From the NCBI RefSeq assembly GCF_002288925.2, contig NW_022097996.1:10837693-10901692 (forward strand): DNA of 64,000 bases, read 5' to 3'. Source of the DNA: Delphinapterus leucas. Taxonomy: Eukaryota; Chordata; Mammalia; Artiodactyla; Monodontidae. A program made the position numbers and the translations under genes. Below, one piece after another: positions 48,101 to 63,100 of the stretch. Below the pieces are notes generated by a model. It searched no databases and had not been told where the DNA came from. It saw only the letters and a program-made list of their open reading frames with translations. Every line of letters starts with the position of its first letter. Position 1 is the first letter of the stretch.

Positions 48101-51100
48101 AGCTGTGAGTCTCAAGAAGCCCTCTGAGGCCTCTGGGCAGCATGTCTTCATCTGTAGAGACCTTAATAGTCTTCCTTCCTTCCTTCCTTCCTTCCTTCCT
48201 TCCTCCCTTCCTCCCTTCCTCCCTTCCTCCCTCCCTCCCTCCCTCCCTCCCTCCCTCCCTTCCTTCCCTCCGACTGTTGTGAGGACCAAGGGAGTTGCCG
48301 GATGTGAAAGCAGTTTATAAGCTGTTAAACACAGCTTGTGATTTCCACATCTGATCAGGAAGGGAGGTGAAGCCAAGATGAAGCGCTGAGGTGAGCCCAC
48401 CTAAAACTTCAGTTTGGAGCATCTGGGAGCAGTGGGGGAACTTTAGAATTCTGGATCCTTGTCGTCACTTCAGGGAGGCCCCCTAACTTGTTAACCGATG
48501 CTTGATGGGGCCTGGGGGATACAGGAATGGGTTGCCTTCCAGTGACCTGGCTGCCATGCTAAACCTCCCCCGGCCCATGTCAGGCCCAGGCTGTCGGTCA
48601 CCCTATTGCATCTCCGCACGTGTCTCTCCAGTCTTCCCTATAATCCGCTCCTGCTGCCAAGGACGGTGGCTGACTTAGCTGCCGCCTTCGCTCTCACCGG
48701 CCCTCTTGCAGTAGCCTCATAATTTGCTCCATTTTGCATCTCTCCAGACAACGTCACAGGGAAGCACCCAAACACAGCTCAAAAATCCCCAGCAGCGCTC
48801 CGTCTCCTACGGAATCGAGCCCAAACAGTTCAGGACTAAGATGCCTCCTTCTACAGACACTGTCCGGTACCTTCACCACTGGCCACGAGTGACAGTGGAG
48901 TACCTGGAAAGTGGGATCTGAACTGAGATGTATTGTAATTTTAAAGCTCCATGTAAATCCGCCCCCCCCCCCGCCCCAAAGCTCTCTCCTTCCATTCTAA
49001 GCAGTTTCTATTTATATCACATCCATCCCAGAAGTATATTACAGGTATTGAAGCATACATCTGTCTCTGAAATTCATCAAGCGTCTCCTATAGGTCAGTG
49101 ACGATTTCATTCATATTTAGTTTCTCCCCGAGGGCAGAGAACAGCAAATTTTCTTTCTGTAAAGGGCCAGATAGTAAATATTTTAGGCTTTACCGTCTCT
49201 GTTCCAGCTACACAACTCTACCATGGTAGCGTGAAAGCAGCCACAGAGGATACATTAACAAGGAGTGTGGCCGTGTGCCAATAAAACTTTATTTACAAAA
49301 GCAGGCAGTAAGCCAGCTCTTCTCTGTGGGCCGTAGTTTCCCAACCCCTTGCCCTAGAGCTGCTAGCGTAGCTCCTTGGACACAATAAATGCGGGAGGGC
49401 CCTATGATTCCTTATTTGAAGAGGAGGGCCTTTTCTGCTGGGCTATAGACCTAGGGAAAGTTCAGGAAGAAACTCCAGAACCCTGTTACTATCACTTCCC
49501 TCCTGACTGGGTGGTGGACCCCTGACCCATCACCTCCGGGCAGAGCTGATTTTCTCCTGGGAGAGCAGGGAACACAGTCTGGGCCTTGGATGGAGGATGG
49601 GGCTAGGACACGAGAGAGCAGAAAATCCCCCATTTCCTCATGTCCCAGCATCCAAGGCCATCCTATATTGCCCAGAATTTTAGCAGTAAATGTAATGGTG
49701 CCCCTTTCTCAGCTCTGGCGACTGAGAGATGCGTGCCCAGATTTCCACCCCGAATGGAGTGATGAGAGCCACTCTCACATCACATTTTGTGCCTCTCTCC
49801 TGATCTCTGTCATTTCTTTTCCTCCCTGAATTAGAGGGACAAGGCATATCTTTTTCCCCGACACTAAACTCTAAGTTCCTGGAGGCATGCACCACGCATG
49901 CTCCAGCTCTGTACCCTCTGTGCTCCCTAACTCAGCATGGAGTGGTGGCTGAACGATGGAGCCCATCCAAGGCCCATCCCATTGTGAGCTTATCTCTCTC
50001 CCTTCAGGGCCTACAAACAATCCTATCTGGAGGAGGAGGGTCCCTAGGATCATGGATTTCCTCGGTCTGACTTGTGGTTCCTGGGAGCACCATCAAAGGG
50101 GTTTGGGCCCCAGAGGAAGTCTTCCTTGCCATGTTATTGGCATGAAGGGTTCTAGAGGATTCATTCCCCCCAAATTACTGCCACTGCTGAGTTGGCTCTT
50201 GGGACCTGGTTACCAGGCTCAAGAGCAGAAGCTGAGAGCTCCATGTCCCGTGGCTGGAGGTTACCCAGTCATCAGCGAACGACCACCCAAGATAGTGGCA
50301 GGCATTGGGATGCTGCTGACAAGGCTGGTGTGTCCCTGGGACCAAACCTGCTTCCCAGAGCGTAGCGGGAGCGGGTGATGCAGGCAGCCAGCTGTACTCC
50401 TCACATCTCATTATGGTTTGCATGGCATAAAGGGCAAAAGGTTGACAGCAATTTCCAAAATCCTCATGTCCTCTCACGGGCTATGATTTCATACCAATCA
50501 GACTGCAAAGAGTCAGAAATGCTGAGACTGTCATAAAAAGCCATGAAGGCTGCCCTCTTCTTGGCCTCACTGCCCAGAAGCACTGATTCCGAACTCCCCC
50601 TTCCTCTCATACGGCTTTGAGCAACCTTCAGAAACCGTGTTGGGATGTAGTTAAGAACATCAGTCACGGGAAGCACGGAATTGCATCTGAGATGGACCAC
50701 ACACAGCATGGGTGGGAGGAGATGCGGAAAATCCCAGAAAGGGATGGATTTTCAATAAATTCTTGACCAACTGACCTTGAGTTACCTGGTATTGAGGTCT
50801 GTATTTTGTGGACCCTGGGGAGGTAAAAAGACCTCAGATAACATCCCTGCTCTCCAGAAACTGACCACCAAGCAGGAAGGAGAAGGGAAAACAAATGTTA
50901 AGAGGCTCCTGAGCAAATTAGGGCAACCAGCACGTGTGGCCTGGAAAGTGCAGTGTTAGATTCAGAGTCTAGAATCTACCCACAGAGCAGGTATCAGTAG
51001 GTAGTATTCTCTTCGAATAAAGCCAGAGAGAGGACGGACTGAGGGTCCCTCTCTCGGAGGCTATAAAGGGCAGTGGACTCAAGTGCTGTGTGTCCTTGAG

Positions 51101-54100
51101 TCCTGACAGCAACCCCGTGGGGACAGTGGTGCTCCTATCCCTACTGTATCGGTGAGGAATCCAAGCTGGGGCTGGGGGAGGGAGGAATTGTGCAAAGTCA
51201 CAGCGGGTCAGTGGAGAGGGCGGTCTGGCTCAGAGAGGTGTCACAGGCTCTACACTGCACCCTCGTGGTGGCTTTCCTGGGACTCTTCCAGAGCTCAGGC
51301 TGGAAGCCCCAGGATAGATACACATGCTGGATGGGAGGAAGGGAATAGGAAAGGAAAGACACACAAGGGAAGGCAAAGTGGCCGAGAAGCTGAATCTTCA
51401 AACCCGCCTTTACATGCAGAAAGCCATCGTCACAGTCCTTTGTCCTGGCTTCCTGTCCTCTCCTCCAATGCCCTCCTGTGGCTCACGACCAGCCCACCTG
51501 GAGGGCTTGGCCATCAGGGAGCCCACCCTCGTCTAGAGGCGACATGAGGCTGGGGGGCTGTGTGCATCTCGGAGCAGCTGCTACTTAGAGGCAAACGCTC
51601 GGGGCAGCATGGTCTGCAGCCCCAGGGGAGGTGGGACAGCTTCCTAGACACCTGAGTGGCAAGAAACCGGGAGCCGATGTCAACGTATGAACCCAGGAAG
51701 GTTTACTGTCTTCCTCTCAGTTCTCAGGAACCTGCGTGCTCCTGGAAGTGAGGCCCCATTATTTTTCCTTTTTGGAAGGAAAGCATACATGCAACTCAAG
51801 AGTGAGGAACAACTGGTCTAGTGACGGTTCTCCGATTGGTCCTCCTTCCTTCCTCTATGGGCTGTTTCCTCCTATAGGGAAGCAGCCTGGGTCTTGGATC
51901 CCACCTCCATCTTACACTTCTTCCCAAGCATTCCCAGCCCCTTGAAGGGGCCCCTTAAAGGCTGCTCTGAGTGGAGAGAGGGCAAAAGTGAATCGAATGT
52001 GGGCCAATTGACTGTACATACTGCTGGCAGTAAATGCCAGGGCTGTAAATGCCACCCACCCTCTGTGCGGTCCTCATCTGTGGCCGGCGACTGGGGGCAG
52101 GGAAGGCTGTCCGTGGGCGTCCTGCGTATGCTGATGCCGGGCCCCACAGAGACCTAAGCTGGGTGTAGGGCGCGGGGCGGCCTAGCAGCAGGAGCCGCTA
52201 GTGGGTAGGGAGAGAATCCACGGGGGATCTGCTGACTCGTGGAAGAGGGGGAAGAGCAGGGTCTAGCCCCTGGAGGCCTTGCAGGATGGGCTGGGGTCCC
52301 AGGGGAAGGACGGGGCCTTCCCACCAGGGTTCACGCCCCTCCTTGGGGATAAGGGCCGAGAACGTCACCAGATGCTCCAGGGGAAAGAAAGAATAACGTT
52401 AAGAGAGGACCCTCTGTCTGCAGGGCTGGGTGACGAGGTGCGGACACAGTCTTGTATCGAAGTGTCGCACTGGTTTACAGAACGTCCGCGCTGAAAAGGA
52501 CCTCGGGGTTCACCTAATCTGACCCCACTTTTAAAAGACAAAGAAACCGGGGCTCCAGAAGTTTGAAGGACTTGGTCAAGGTCACACAGAGCGAGCTGCA
52601 CAGTCAGGCTTGGGGCCCTGCCTGCTTCCCCAGAGCCCTTACAATATACTCATTGAGTGTTACTGCTGTATAATTGTGTGTGTGTGTGTGCGTGTGTGTG
52701 CGCACACGCATGCCCGGGGGCCAGTCCTACTTGCAAAAAAGAAGCAATCTCTCTATCTCTGGGTCAAAGTATTCAGCTTCGAAATGAACAAGTTCTGACC
52801 TAAGTGAGAGGCAGGAAAATAGATTCAACAACTAAGCACGCTGCAGCCCCTTTCTGGTTGGAGGTGGTCTCTGCCCAGCTCCCTTCTTTGCCTGCGATGC
52901 CCACCCCCCCTTTAACCTGCCCACTGCTCCACTGAGACCATTCTCACCGAGGTCAGCAATGGCTCCTGATGGCCAGACCCTCATGTTGATCCCTGATTCC
53001 CCACAGCGCTGGACTCCTGGCTGCTCTGTCCCGGACACTAAGGACTAAGGCTCCCTTCTGTCCTCCCCCAGACCCTCTCTCCGTGGGTGATCCCATCCAC
53101 TGCCGTGGTCAACCGCCCAGGGGGCTGTTGATCTCTGCTTTGGGCTGAAACGCATCTACCCCAAATTCATATATTGAAGCCCTCATCCTCAGAACGTGAC
53201 TATATTTGAAGCTAGGGCCTGCTTGGAGTGAACAAGGGGCCTAGATCTGCCCCTTAACGCTGGTCTGGGGAGGCAGACTGGAGGTGGCCCCCAAGAGCTC
53301 AGAGCCCGGGGTGGTTCCAGGCAGTCACATGGACCAGCCCCACCCTCATGGGGCTCCCTGGCTTAGCCATGCATCGTCACTGCCAAGCAATTCCTTCTTG
53401 GGCCAAAACATCAGGCAGCTCATTTGCCAATACTGGTCCACGCAGGCTCAGCATTGATATTCTAGGGGTCAGTGCTGCGTCCCCTACAGGCATCCCCAGA
53501 ATCACTTTCTCAGCCACCAACTGGGATTAAAGTTTCTGGGGTTAAAGTTTCACCAAACACCATGCCTCTGAGTAAAGGGCCTTGTGGATCTAAATCCTTT
53601 GCCTTGAGGTTTAATGCATTAGAAATTCCAATGGTAAGGATTTTTAGACCAGATTCTAGGTAACAATATTTTCCATTCGTCACTGACTAGGTACCGTGGG
53701 GAACATGTTTCAATACTGAACTAGACACTTCGCAGGTGTTATCTGATTTAATCCTCAGATTCAATACTTTAAGGTAGACATGATTTACTTTGCTTTTAGA
53801 TGAGGAAACTGAGGCTCAGCAAGGTTCAGTGGCTGGCTCAGGGTCACAGCTTGGAAGTGGTACTGCCAGCATTCAAGGCCAGGTCAATGTGGTCCCCAAT
53901 CCCGCCATAACCATGTGGGGCCAGTACTGCTTGCATCACTGCCGACTCCATCTGCACAGAGGGTCTACCTGTATTGAATGGTGAGGCGATTATGGAGGAA
54001 CTCAAATGCCAAGGAACTTGGAACCATAGATTTGGGTCCTATAGCTTAGTGATTACCAGGGATAGGTCCATGCTTGCCAGGCATTTCAGGCCTACTCCAT

Positions 54101-57100
54101 GCTACCCATCCATCCATCCAGTCATTCATCTCATTCATCCATCCATCCATCATCCATCCATCCATCCATAATCCATTCATCCATCCACTCATGCATCCAT
54201 CCATCCATCATCCATCCATGTATCCATTCATTCATCCATTCATTCATGCATCCATCCATCCATCATCCATCCATGTATCCATTTATCCATCCATCCATCC
54301 ATCCAGCTAACCAACATGGGTTTTCATTCATTCAAAAAAACACTGCTATCAATCAGAAGCTATCCTTTCTGCCCCGCATCATCCAGTTCCTCTGAGCTCC
54401 CCTCACCTGCTCACAAAGGGATACTGCTACAGTAACCTAGGGCCAACGAAGGTCTGGTGAGGTCAGCCCACTGCCCCATGCAGGGGGCCTACAGAGCCGC
54501 GGGGGCTCTCAGTGGTGCATGACTTACTAATGCCCTCCATTTATTTTCTGAGGCTGAGCGGTGATGAAGGAGAGACAGTACCTCTGTCAAGGTTGAGGGA
54601 AAGGAAGTCTCCTGCAAGTAGAACTGGGGCACGCACTGCAGGGTGATGGTGAGGACGACTCCAAGGCTGCCCAGGTGCACCCGTGCCGCCTGGAACACCT
54701 CTGCGTTGCTGGACTCAGAGCACAAGAGAATGGTCCCGTCGGCCGTCAGGAGGGTCAGCGCCACCACCTGGCAGTGGGAGAAGAGCCACATTTCAGAACC
54801 CCTAGACTTTGCGTGATGCCCTCACTTCCCCGTTTGTCCTTGGAAGTGAGGCCAGGTGTCTCCTAGTCCCAGAAGCCCACCGTCATCTGGTCACAGGGAA
54901 CTTTCCCAGCTGGGTCCCCAGTCACAGCCTGAGGGAGCCTCAGTCTTGGGGGAGGGAGGAAGGGGAAATGGGGAGAAGGAGGCTGTGTCTGGATGGCATC
55001 GGCCCTCAGCCATGTGGTTCCGTGGGACCCCAGTGGCTTGTCCTCCCACCACTGCCTTGGTCATTCTATGGACTTCACACTCGGGATGCAGCGAGCTTGT
55101 CCTCTGCCCGGAAGAAGTCTAAGATGACACAGGCTCCAAAGAGCCCTGAGGCCCTGGGTACAGGGGGCTTGTGAAGGCAAAGGGAGGATGTGTGTGCATC
55201 CGGGGGAGAGCCGGCCCTGCTGTCCCAACACGCAGCCCGGGGACCAGGGTCCCCTGCAGGCTCTCTCTGCCTGTTGCCCCCCCTGGGCACCGACTCGAGT
55301 CCATCTTCTCATTCGGGGACGTCTCACTTGCCTCAGGAACTAGATTCCCCTACTTGGCCACACACAACTGGAAACCTCTGGTCTCTGCAAAGAGTGGGCT
55401 GGGCAGTTGAAGACAGGCGGTTATCGTCAGTATCCTGGCCCCCATTTCCAGAGGAATCCTCTTTCATTGCCTGTGGAAGTACTTTTCCACACTCTGCTAC
55501 CTGCTCATTTGGATGCAAATTGCTTTCGACGTGTGCAGTTGGTGGCTGGGTGCTCAGGGTGAGAGAACAGATACAGCTGAACTAATTCTAATTAACAGCA
55601 ACCAAGACGAAAGAGGAGACATTGGCAGAAATGGGGCACGGTGGCCCTCTGTGGGAGTGAGGGCGTCAGAATGATTTTTATAAAAATCAGACTTTGGGGC
55701 TTCCCTGGTGGCGCAGTGGTTGAGAGTCCGCCTGCCGACGCAGGGGACGCGGGTTCGTTCCCAGGTCCGGGAGGATCCCGCATGCCGCGGAGCGGCTGGG
55801 CCCGTGAGCCATGGCCACTGAGCCTGCGCGTCCGGAGCCTGTGCTCCGCAACGGGAGAGGCCACAACAGTGAGAGGCCCCGCGTACCGCAAAAAAAAAAA
55901 AAAAAAAAAAAATCAGACTTTGTCTGAGATCCAGGGCAGAGGATGAGAGCTGCCAGTGAAACACTGCAGCAGGGCCCAGTGACAATAAAGGTGGACAATG
56001 GTTCACCAGCTGTGTGACCTTGGGCATGTGACTTAACCTCTCTGTTCCCTCATCTGTGAAATGAGAATAACCAACTCAGAGAGAGTATGTGATGCACCCA
56101 GCTAACTGCCTGGGGTACAGTGGATATTAAATATGCCAGTCCCCTCCCGTCTCCTGCGTGCAGGGGCCCATCCTGTTCAGCTGAGCCTCCTCAGGGAAGT
56201 GGCCAGTAAATCTCATGTGCATTTTGATTTCTGGCCACTCAGAATTCTTTTCCATACTCTGCTGATCATTTTGTAGAAACTGAGGCAACCAGCTTGACCT
56301 CACCCCTGGAGAGTAGACTAGGACTGTGGCCAAATCTTGGGAGGGGTGGTTTACTATCCTTCAGCCCCAGTTACCACTGGGCTCTCCTGGACGGTGAACC
56401 CTGCTCTGAGAGGGTAATGACAAGTCTATGGAGGGCTCTGAGTGCCTGGGAATCAGGTCTCACAAAACCTACCTTGCTTTGCTTCGTGGTCGAATGCCCT
56501 GGGCCTTTCCCCTTCCCTGGCTCATGGCATCCCCTCAGGATGCCTCTCCCTTGCCTGGTGATTCTCTGAGGCTTTTGTGCTTGAAAGAGGGGGGAGGAAA
56601 AGGACAAGGGCCACCAGTGTGAGTGCATAAGGTTGATGAGAAAGCAAAGTGCAGATTTAAGGAACAGTAACTCTGAAGTGGCTCCCCCTCGTGGTGTGTG
56701 AGAAAACAAAGTGAAGCCCTGGAAAGTGCTGTTGGCCATTTTCTATCCACCCCATGCAGCTCTGGACTGGAGCACGTGGGACCAGCTCCCAGAAGCCACA
56801 GTCAGACAGCACCTGCCGGGGTGTCCGTCTTCCTTAGAACAGAGGAGCCGTGCTCCTGGCTGGCTGACTGGGGAACACGTAAGCCATCAGTGCGGTCAGT
56901 GCCGCCAGGATGCTGACATTTCTTTGACAGCGTAGAGTGTGGGCTCTGGAAAGGGCCTTGTCCTACATACAAACCCATCACAAACATGTATTGAGCACTA
57001 ACTGTGTACACTCAGCTAAGCACCCTGCACGCACTGCTGTTGCGATCATCCCCATTCTCCAGGGGAGCAAACTGAGGCAGCCAGAGGGGAAGAGGCCTGT

Positions 57101-60100
57101 CCCCTCCCTGGTCACACAGACAATAGTCAAAGAGCTGGGAGGCAAAAGCCAAACACCAGCACTTAGCAGTGATGTTCCGATGGCCAGAGGCCACATGGCC
57201 CAGAGTGTAGGTGGACTTCGGCAGAGAGGCACGCGGTGAGCTATGGCCAGCACGAGGGTCTCTCTCTCTCCCCCGAGAGTGAGCGGCCAGCCTCCATGGG
57301 TACCCCCCAGCAGGCTGCTTCACGGAGCCATAGCCTGGCCTGTTAGAAGCTCCTCCTAAAACTGAAAGTTAAAGGAGTTTGCCCCCCAAAGGGGTGGCTC
57401 CTGACGCAGGCGTCATGAACTGTCATCCAGCCCCCTGGCATTGACACATGCTGTCTCATTGAACACCCTCCCTGGGTTGAGGAGTATTCTCCCCAGGTGA
57501 CAGCTGAAAACAGGAATGTCCAGAGGAGTTAAAAATCTGCCTACGTGCCGCACACAGCACACATCAGGCTTAGGTCTGGGGCGCAGGTCTGAGCCCCAAA
57601 CTTGTGCCCCAAACTGGGCTCTCGTGAAGTTTAAGAAATGCTTTTTGGTGAAGGTCAGGTGCGGATCCCAGGCCTGCCTGTGCTGGGCTCCTTCCTGGCT
57701 CCTCCCCGACTTGCTAATCTGGAAAGTCCCCTCGCTTTGCCTGGCTCCTGCTTCAGACCTTTCAATGGGGATGGAACCCTTTGCTCTGCTTGCCCTTTTC
57801 CCCAGGGTGGCCAGGAGGCTCCTGAGAGGCAGGGCTGCGTCAACATGCATGAGGGCGCCTTCGTCACTTGTGTCTGCTGGGGACGGATGAGGGTTAGGGG
57901 AGACGATGTTTCTGAAGGACCCCTGCCGAGTCTCCGTCAGAGGTGAGACCGGGTGGGTTTGAGGCCCTCGTGGAGCTGTGCCGACACTGCCCTGGAGTAC
58001 CTGCTTGTCCAGCAGCCACGATGCAAAGGGTGAAAGGGGCTCCGTCCCAACCTCCCCTCTCCCTGGCAGTCAGTGGCGAAGCAGATAGACTCACCTGGGT
58101 GGCCAGGATGCCGTGCTTGATCCCCGTGTTGTGCGTTCCGGACCCGATGACGCCAGCTGCAGTCACGTCTGACACGGCTCCCAGGCTGGAGGGAGGGGGA
58201 GGGACGAAGGGACCAGTTAGGCTTCCTGTGACAATGCCCCCTGGGGTTTCGGTGTGAGGCCCCTCAGAGCAGAATAGTTGATCCATCTCCTGCCTGGGAA
58301 TCTCGTCCCCAACTTACCACATCTTAGATCGTCTGACTCAAGCCAGCCCTTGTCTGTGAGCCGCGTGGCCCGTCAGATGAGCTAGTGGGGATACGGCTCA
58401 GCTCCGAGGGGAGGCCTGCCTGCCTGCCTGCCTCGGGCTTTCTGCAGCCTAGAACATCCCTTTCCTCCGACCTCCATCTGCCAGCAATATCTTCTCCACC
58501 AACCACAGGCCAAACGCTCCTACTTCTCCAGACTTCTCCAGACCCAGCCTATCGAGGCCTGTAGAGTCCCCATGTCAGAATTGCACAGCCATCCCAGGAT
58601 GGTAGGAGGACACAGGAGAAGGAGATCATGTCACCCACTGCTCAGAAACCTCCAGGGTCCCCCAGGGCCTCCAGGATCAAGCCCGCACCCCTCAGCCTGG
58701 TGTTCCAGGCCCTGGAACAAATAATAAGAGGATGCTGTGTGCACGAGGACCAGATTCCTAAAGGGGAATAAGACGCCTCCACCGGCGTGGGCTCTGAGGA
58801 CAGGAATTAGAAAGATGTGCTCAGATCTCAGGGTCCAGGCAAGAGAGTGGGTCAGGAGTTTTTCAGAAATCTTACTTCTCAGGAGCTTTCTCTGAGACAT
58901 CCCAGCCCCGGCTGAAAGGAGAAAGGAACCAGTGTTTACAGAAGGCCCACTGGGAGCCAAGGAGATTGGAGCTTTGCACGCTACACGACAGCTTCACGAT
59001 AGCCCAGTTGCCTTGGTTCACACTTGAGAAATGAGCCCACCCAGGAGGGCGGGTATTGGACCCAACCTGGCCCTCAGCACAGACCCAGGGCCCCAGAGGC
59101 AGGAGGGCCCTGGCTTCCAAAGAGACAGGTTGACAAGGATGAGGAAATCTAGCCTCATACCCTCCTGCAATGAGACCTGGGGCGGCCCTGGTGAAACAGG
59201 AAGAGGAGGAAAGAAACCGAAGCCTCTTCCTTCCTCTACCCTCACTCTTGTGTCACTCTTACCTTTTTGTCCACATTAGTTGGGTGACTTGGTGATATCA
59301 CCCCTTGTGAAAATACCAGAATGTTAAAAGAAGATCACAGAAGTCCTGTCGCAGGGAATGCCCCAGCGTGTGGAAAGGCAGATGCGCGAAGATGTTCATC
59401 ACAGCATCATGAACGATAGTGAAGAACTGAGGACGACCATGTGCCCATGACAGGGGAGGGGATGGTTCACCAACCTGCAGTAAGTCTACCCTTGTCCACG
59501 AAGCTCACAGAGACTAACGAGCAACACGGAAATGGGCTTGGGACCACGTTAAAAGAAAGAGCTGATCTAAGTGTCCATTGACAGATGGATGGATAAGGAT
59601 GTGGTGTGTATATACAATGGAATATTACTCAGCCATAAAAAAGAATGAAATAATGCCATTTGCAGTAATGTGGATGGACCCTGAGATTATCATACTAAGT
59701 GAATTAAGTCAGAAGAGAAAGACTAATACCATATGCTATCACTTATATGTGGAATCTGAAATATGACACAAATGAATTTATTTACAGACCACAAGTGGAC
59801 TCACAGACATAGAAAACAAACTTACGGTTACCAAAGGGGAAAGAGAGGGATAAATTAGGAGTTTGGGATTAACAGATACACACTACTATATATAAGATAG
59901 ATAACCAACAAGGACCTACTGTATAGTATAGGGAACTATATTCAATATCGTGGAATAACCTATAATGGAAAAGAATCTGAAAAAGAATACACGCACACAC
60001 ATATATGAAACTGAATCACTTTCCTGTATACCTGAAACTAACACAACACTGTAAATCAACTATGCTTCAATAAAAATAAATAAATAAGTAAAAGAAATAA

Positions 60101-63100
60101 GCTGGACAAACGTGAGGCCCTCAGGGAGGAAGACCTAGGAAGGAAGGATTAGACTTTAGTCCCCCGAGGGGTGGAGAGAACAAGGGAAAGGTCACTTCCA
60201 GAGTCTGTGGAGCAAGACAGAGCCAGGAAAATGAAGGGGGAACCGACACTTACTTGGTAATTACTGTGTGGGGCACCTCTGACTCACGCAGGCCTCTGAG
60301 CGCCCCTATTTCACAGACCCATTTTCTAGATGAGAACTCTGAGGCCCAGAAGGGTCAAGGAACTTGAGTGACAGCTGGTACGAGGTAGAAGCAGGATTTG
60401 CACCCAGGCCTGCTTCTGGAGCTGGGGTCTTCACCAAGCTGCTGTCCTCCCTCTTAGGAACAGCGCCTGTGTCCTGCTCCCTCTGGCTCACCACACAGTG
60501 GGAGCTCCAGAGCTTCCCAGCTGCGTGACTTTGAGAAGCACCTTTGCCTCAAGACCCTGCTTTATGCATCCTTAAATGGGGCCTTCCTCCCAGGGATGAT
60601 GATATGATGAGAGAGGACATCAAGCCACCGGCATGCGGCCTGACACAGCTCTGTGCTTCCCCCCAATCCCCCAGCCACTCCCGAGGTCCCCACAGCATCC
60701 TTGGAGCTGCAGACCTAGGTGGCCCCTGGGATACACAGGACAGGACATCCAAACTCCCTTTGAGAGGCAGATGAGCCCTGTGTAGGCAGGTACTGGAGGA
60801 GGACTGGGTCCCCAGGGAGGACAGAGATATATCATGAACAGGGCACAGAGATGCTCCAGGGCCCAGAAGCTAAAGCCTGTGATTAACAGAACATATCTCC
60901 TGTAGTCGCTGGTCACGGAGATGTGTCCGCTAGCTGCATACAGACCCCTGCACGCTCCCACACCTTCCCTCTCCTGGGCTTTCTTCACTCACACTGCTCT
61001 CTCTGCCTGAATCCCTTCTCTCCTCTCGTTTTTCTGGTTCACATCAGGTCATCCTTTAGGGCTCAACCAAGGGCACCCTCCTGCAGGAAGCCTGCCCTGA
61101 TTCCCATCCATTCACACATTCCCCTGCCTGCCAAGGCTGAACACGGGCCCCCAGGAACACCACGGTGCCCTGAACACTTCTCTGGCATTGAGCCTCTTGC
61201 TTTGTGTCACGCTTGTCAATTCGCGGGTCTGTCTCCCCACCTTGCAGGGAGCTCCTTGTGAGTGGGTCTGGGTTTTATTCATCCTGGCCTCTTCTGGGCC
61301 TGAACAAAGCCTGCACATGGTAGACACTCCATAAATGTTTGAGTTGCCATGACCCTTGGAGAGGCAGAAACAGAATAGTTTTCAGAGTGAAAAAGTATAG
61401 TGATGCCTCAGGGCCTGCAATGAGAAAGCTAGGTGAATGGACCACCCACACTTGAAGACCAACCACAGGCTTCTATGGTGGCAATTCCAGCTGTGAAGAG
61501 ATTGCTACCCCAATATCCAAAATAATTCTGTCACTTGTTTCTAGTGGTTGAAGCCCCACAGTTAGACATTCACTCCTTTGGCTGCATTCAGCCAAATTCA
61601 TTTCCTATTTCGGTGGAAGCCTCCTGATATTAAACTTGAGCATTCACTGATACCACGTTTGGAAGGAAAAACAAGTGAAGCCACATATAGGTATACCAGG
61701 AAGCCCTGTGTCTCAATCAGCATATGCTCTTCTGCTTCTCTGAGTGCTTACTTTGTATATCTTTCTGTTTGGGTTCATATAGTTTTATTGCAAGTTTTAA
61801 GAAAGGCTTAATGCATGGTTTTCCCATCCCTGTACTAGACGTTTTTTAATGCTAGCCTGTTTCTTTCTATTCTCACACAATAGCCCCTGAACACAGGGGA
61901 TGGGGAGATGGGTACTCTGTGGGGGAGGAACAGGGGTCCAGAGAAACAGGTGCATCCTAAGAAGTGCTTCTCTCTGGCTCCTGACAGATGCTTGAGTGTC
62001 CAGCCAAGGCCAGGGCAGGGAGCAGGGGCCATCACTGGCCCACCTGGGAATCAGGGAGGTGGCTCTTACTTGGACAAGGCCAGGCCGTGCTTGTCCAGCT
62101 GTGGGTGCAGGTCAGCCAGGAGGATGCCGGCCTCCACGGTCACCTGCTTCTTCTCCGTGTCCACCTGCAAGAGACCAGCAGAGATTGGGATGAGCTAGAC
62201 CGTCGCTCAGTCCTTGTCCTGCAGTCCCGCAGGGCTGTGAGTATAAGCGTGTCTCCCGCTGCAGGCAGCCAAAGGGGTGCAGGCAGAGCCCTAGAGTGCT
62301 GGGGCTTTGGGACTATTCTGCGTAACCCTTCTTTTCACAGGGGAAAGAAATAAGAAGCAGGGAAGAGAAGGGATTTGCCCAAGTCACTGTGGGACTGGGA
62401 GAACTGTGTTGTGTCCTGAGACCCACTGCCCCCAACCATGGCTGCCCCAGGGGCTGGGGGAGGAGAAGTCTCCCTCCATTTCACAGCGAGGAGACTCAAG
62501 TTCAGGGACTTGAAGTCACTTGCCCAAGGTCACACAAACATCGGTGGCGGAACCGAGATGAGAATCCCATCTGTGTGATTCCAAAACACACGTTCCATTG
62601 ACCCCGAGTGCAGAGCCTGGCAAAATCAATTACTGGAGCGCAGTCCTTACTAATTAGCGATCAGAGTTAATTTCTGCCATGACTGATGTCTTGAGTGGAA
62701 CATTTTCTACGGGGTGGTGACCGTCAGCCTGAGCAAATCAGGAAATAGATAGTAGAGAGAAACCCAGAACGTCTGCTAGCAGGGCTGGAGGGGAGGGTAC
62801 CTGGCAAAAATTACAGCTCAGGGGAGCTGGCCCCGTCAGGTCAGGTGAGAACAGGAGCCCTCCTAACGGGCGGCACGCCTGCCAGTACTCTCACTCCCAG
62901 GCAGGCACCTGAGGTGGTGGTGGTGGGGCCTGAATTCATGGCTGAATTGCATGGACGGTATCCCAGCACAGGGCTGATGTCAGACCCCTGAGTCTGCAGC
63001 CTGCTCTGCTGCGGATCGGCTGTGTGACCTTAGGCAAATCACTCTCCCTCTCTGATCTTCAGTTTCCCCATACGCAAAACAAGTTAAGTGCAAAGCCTTC

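Noticed and set aside
47967..48400. Overlapping frames with PSLP or GGRE repeats
   Set aside because: Produced by the CTTC/CTCC array on each strand.
54074..54395. Open frames of H, P, S and I repeats
   Set aside because: Translations of the CATC tetranucleotide array.
12066..56000. Recurrent similar proteins of 60-150 residues at many sites
   Set aside because: They are translations of the CHR SINEs in either direction (for example at 12086, 20256, 35484, 37208 and 55592), not genes.
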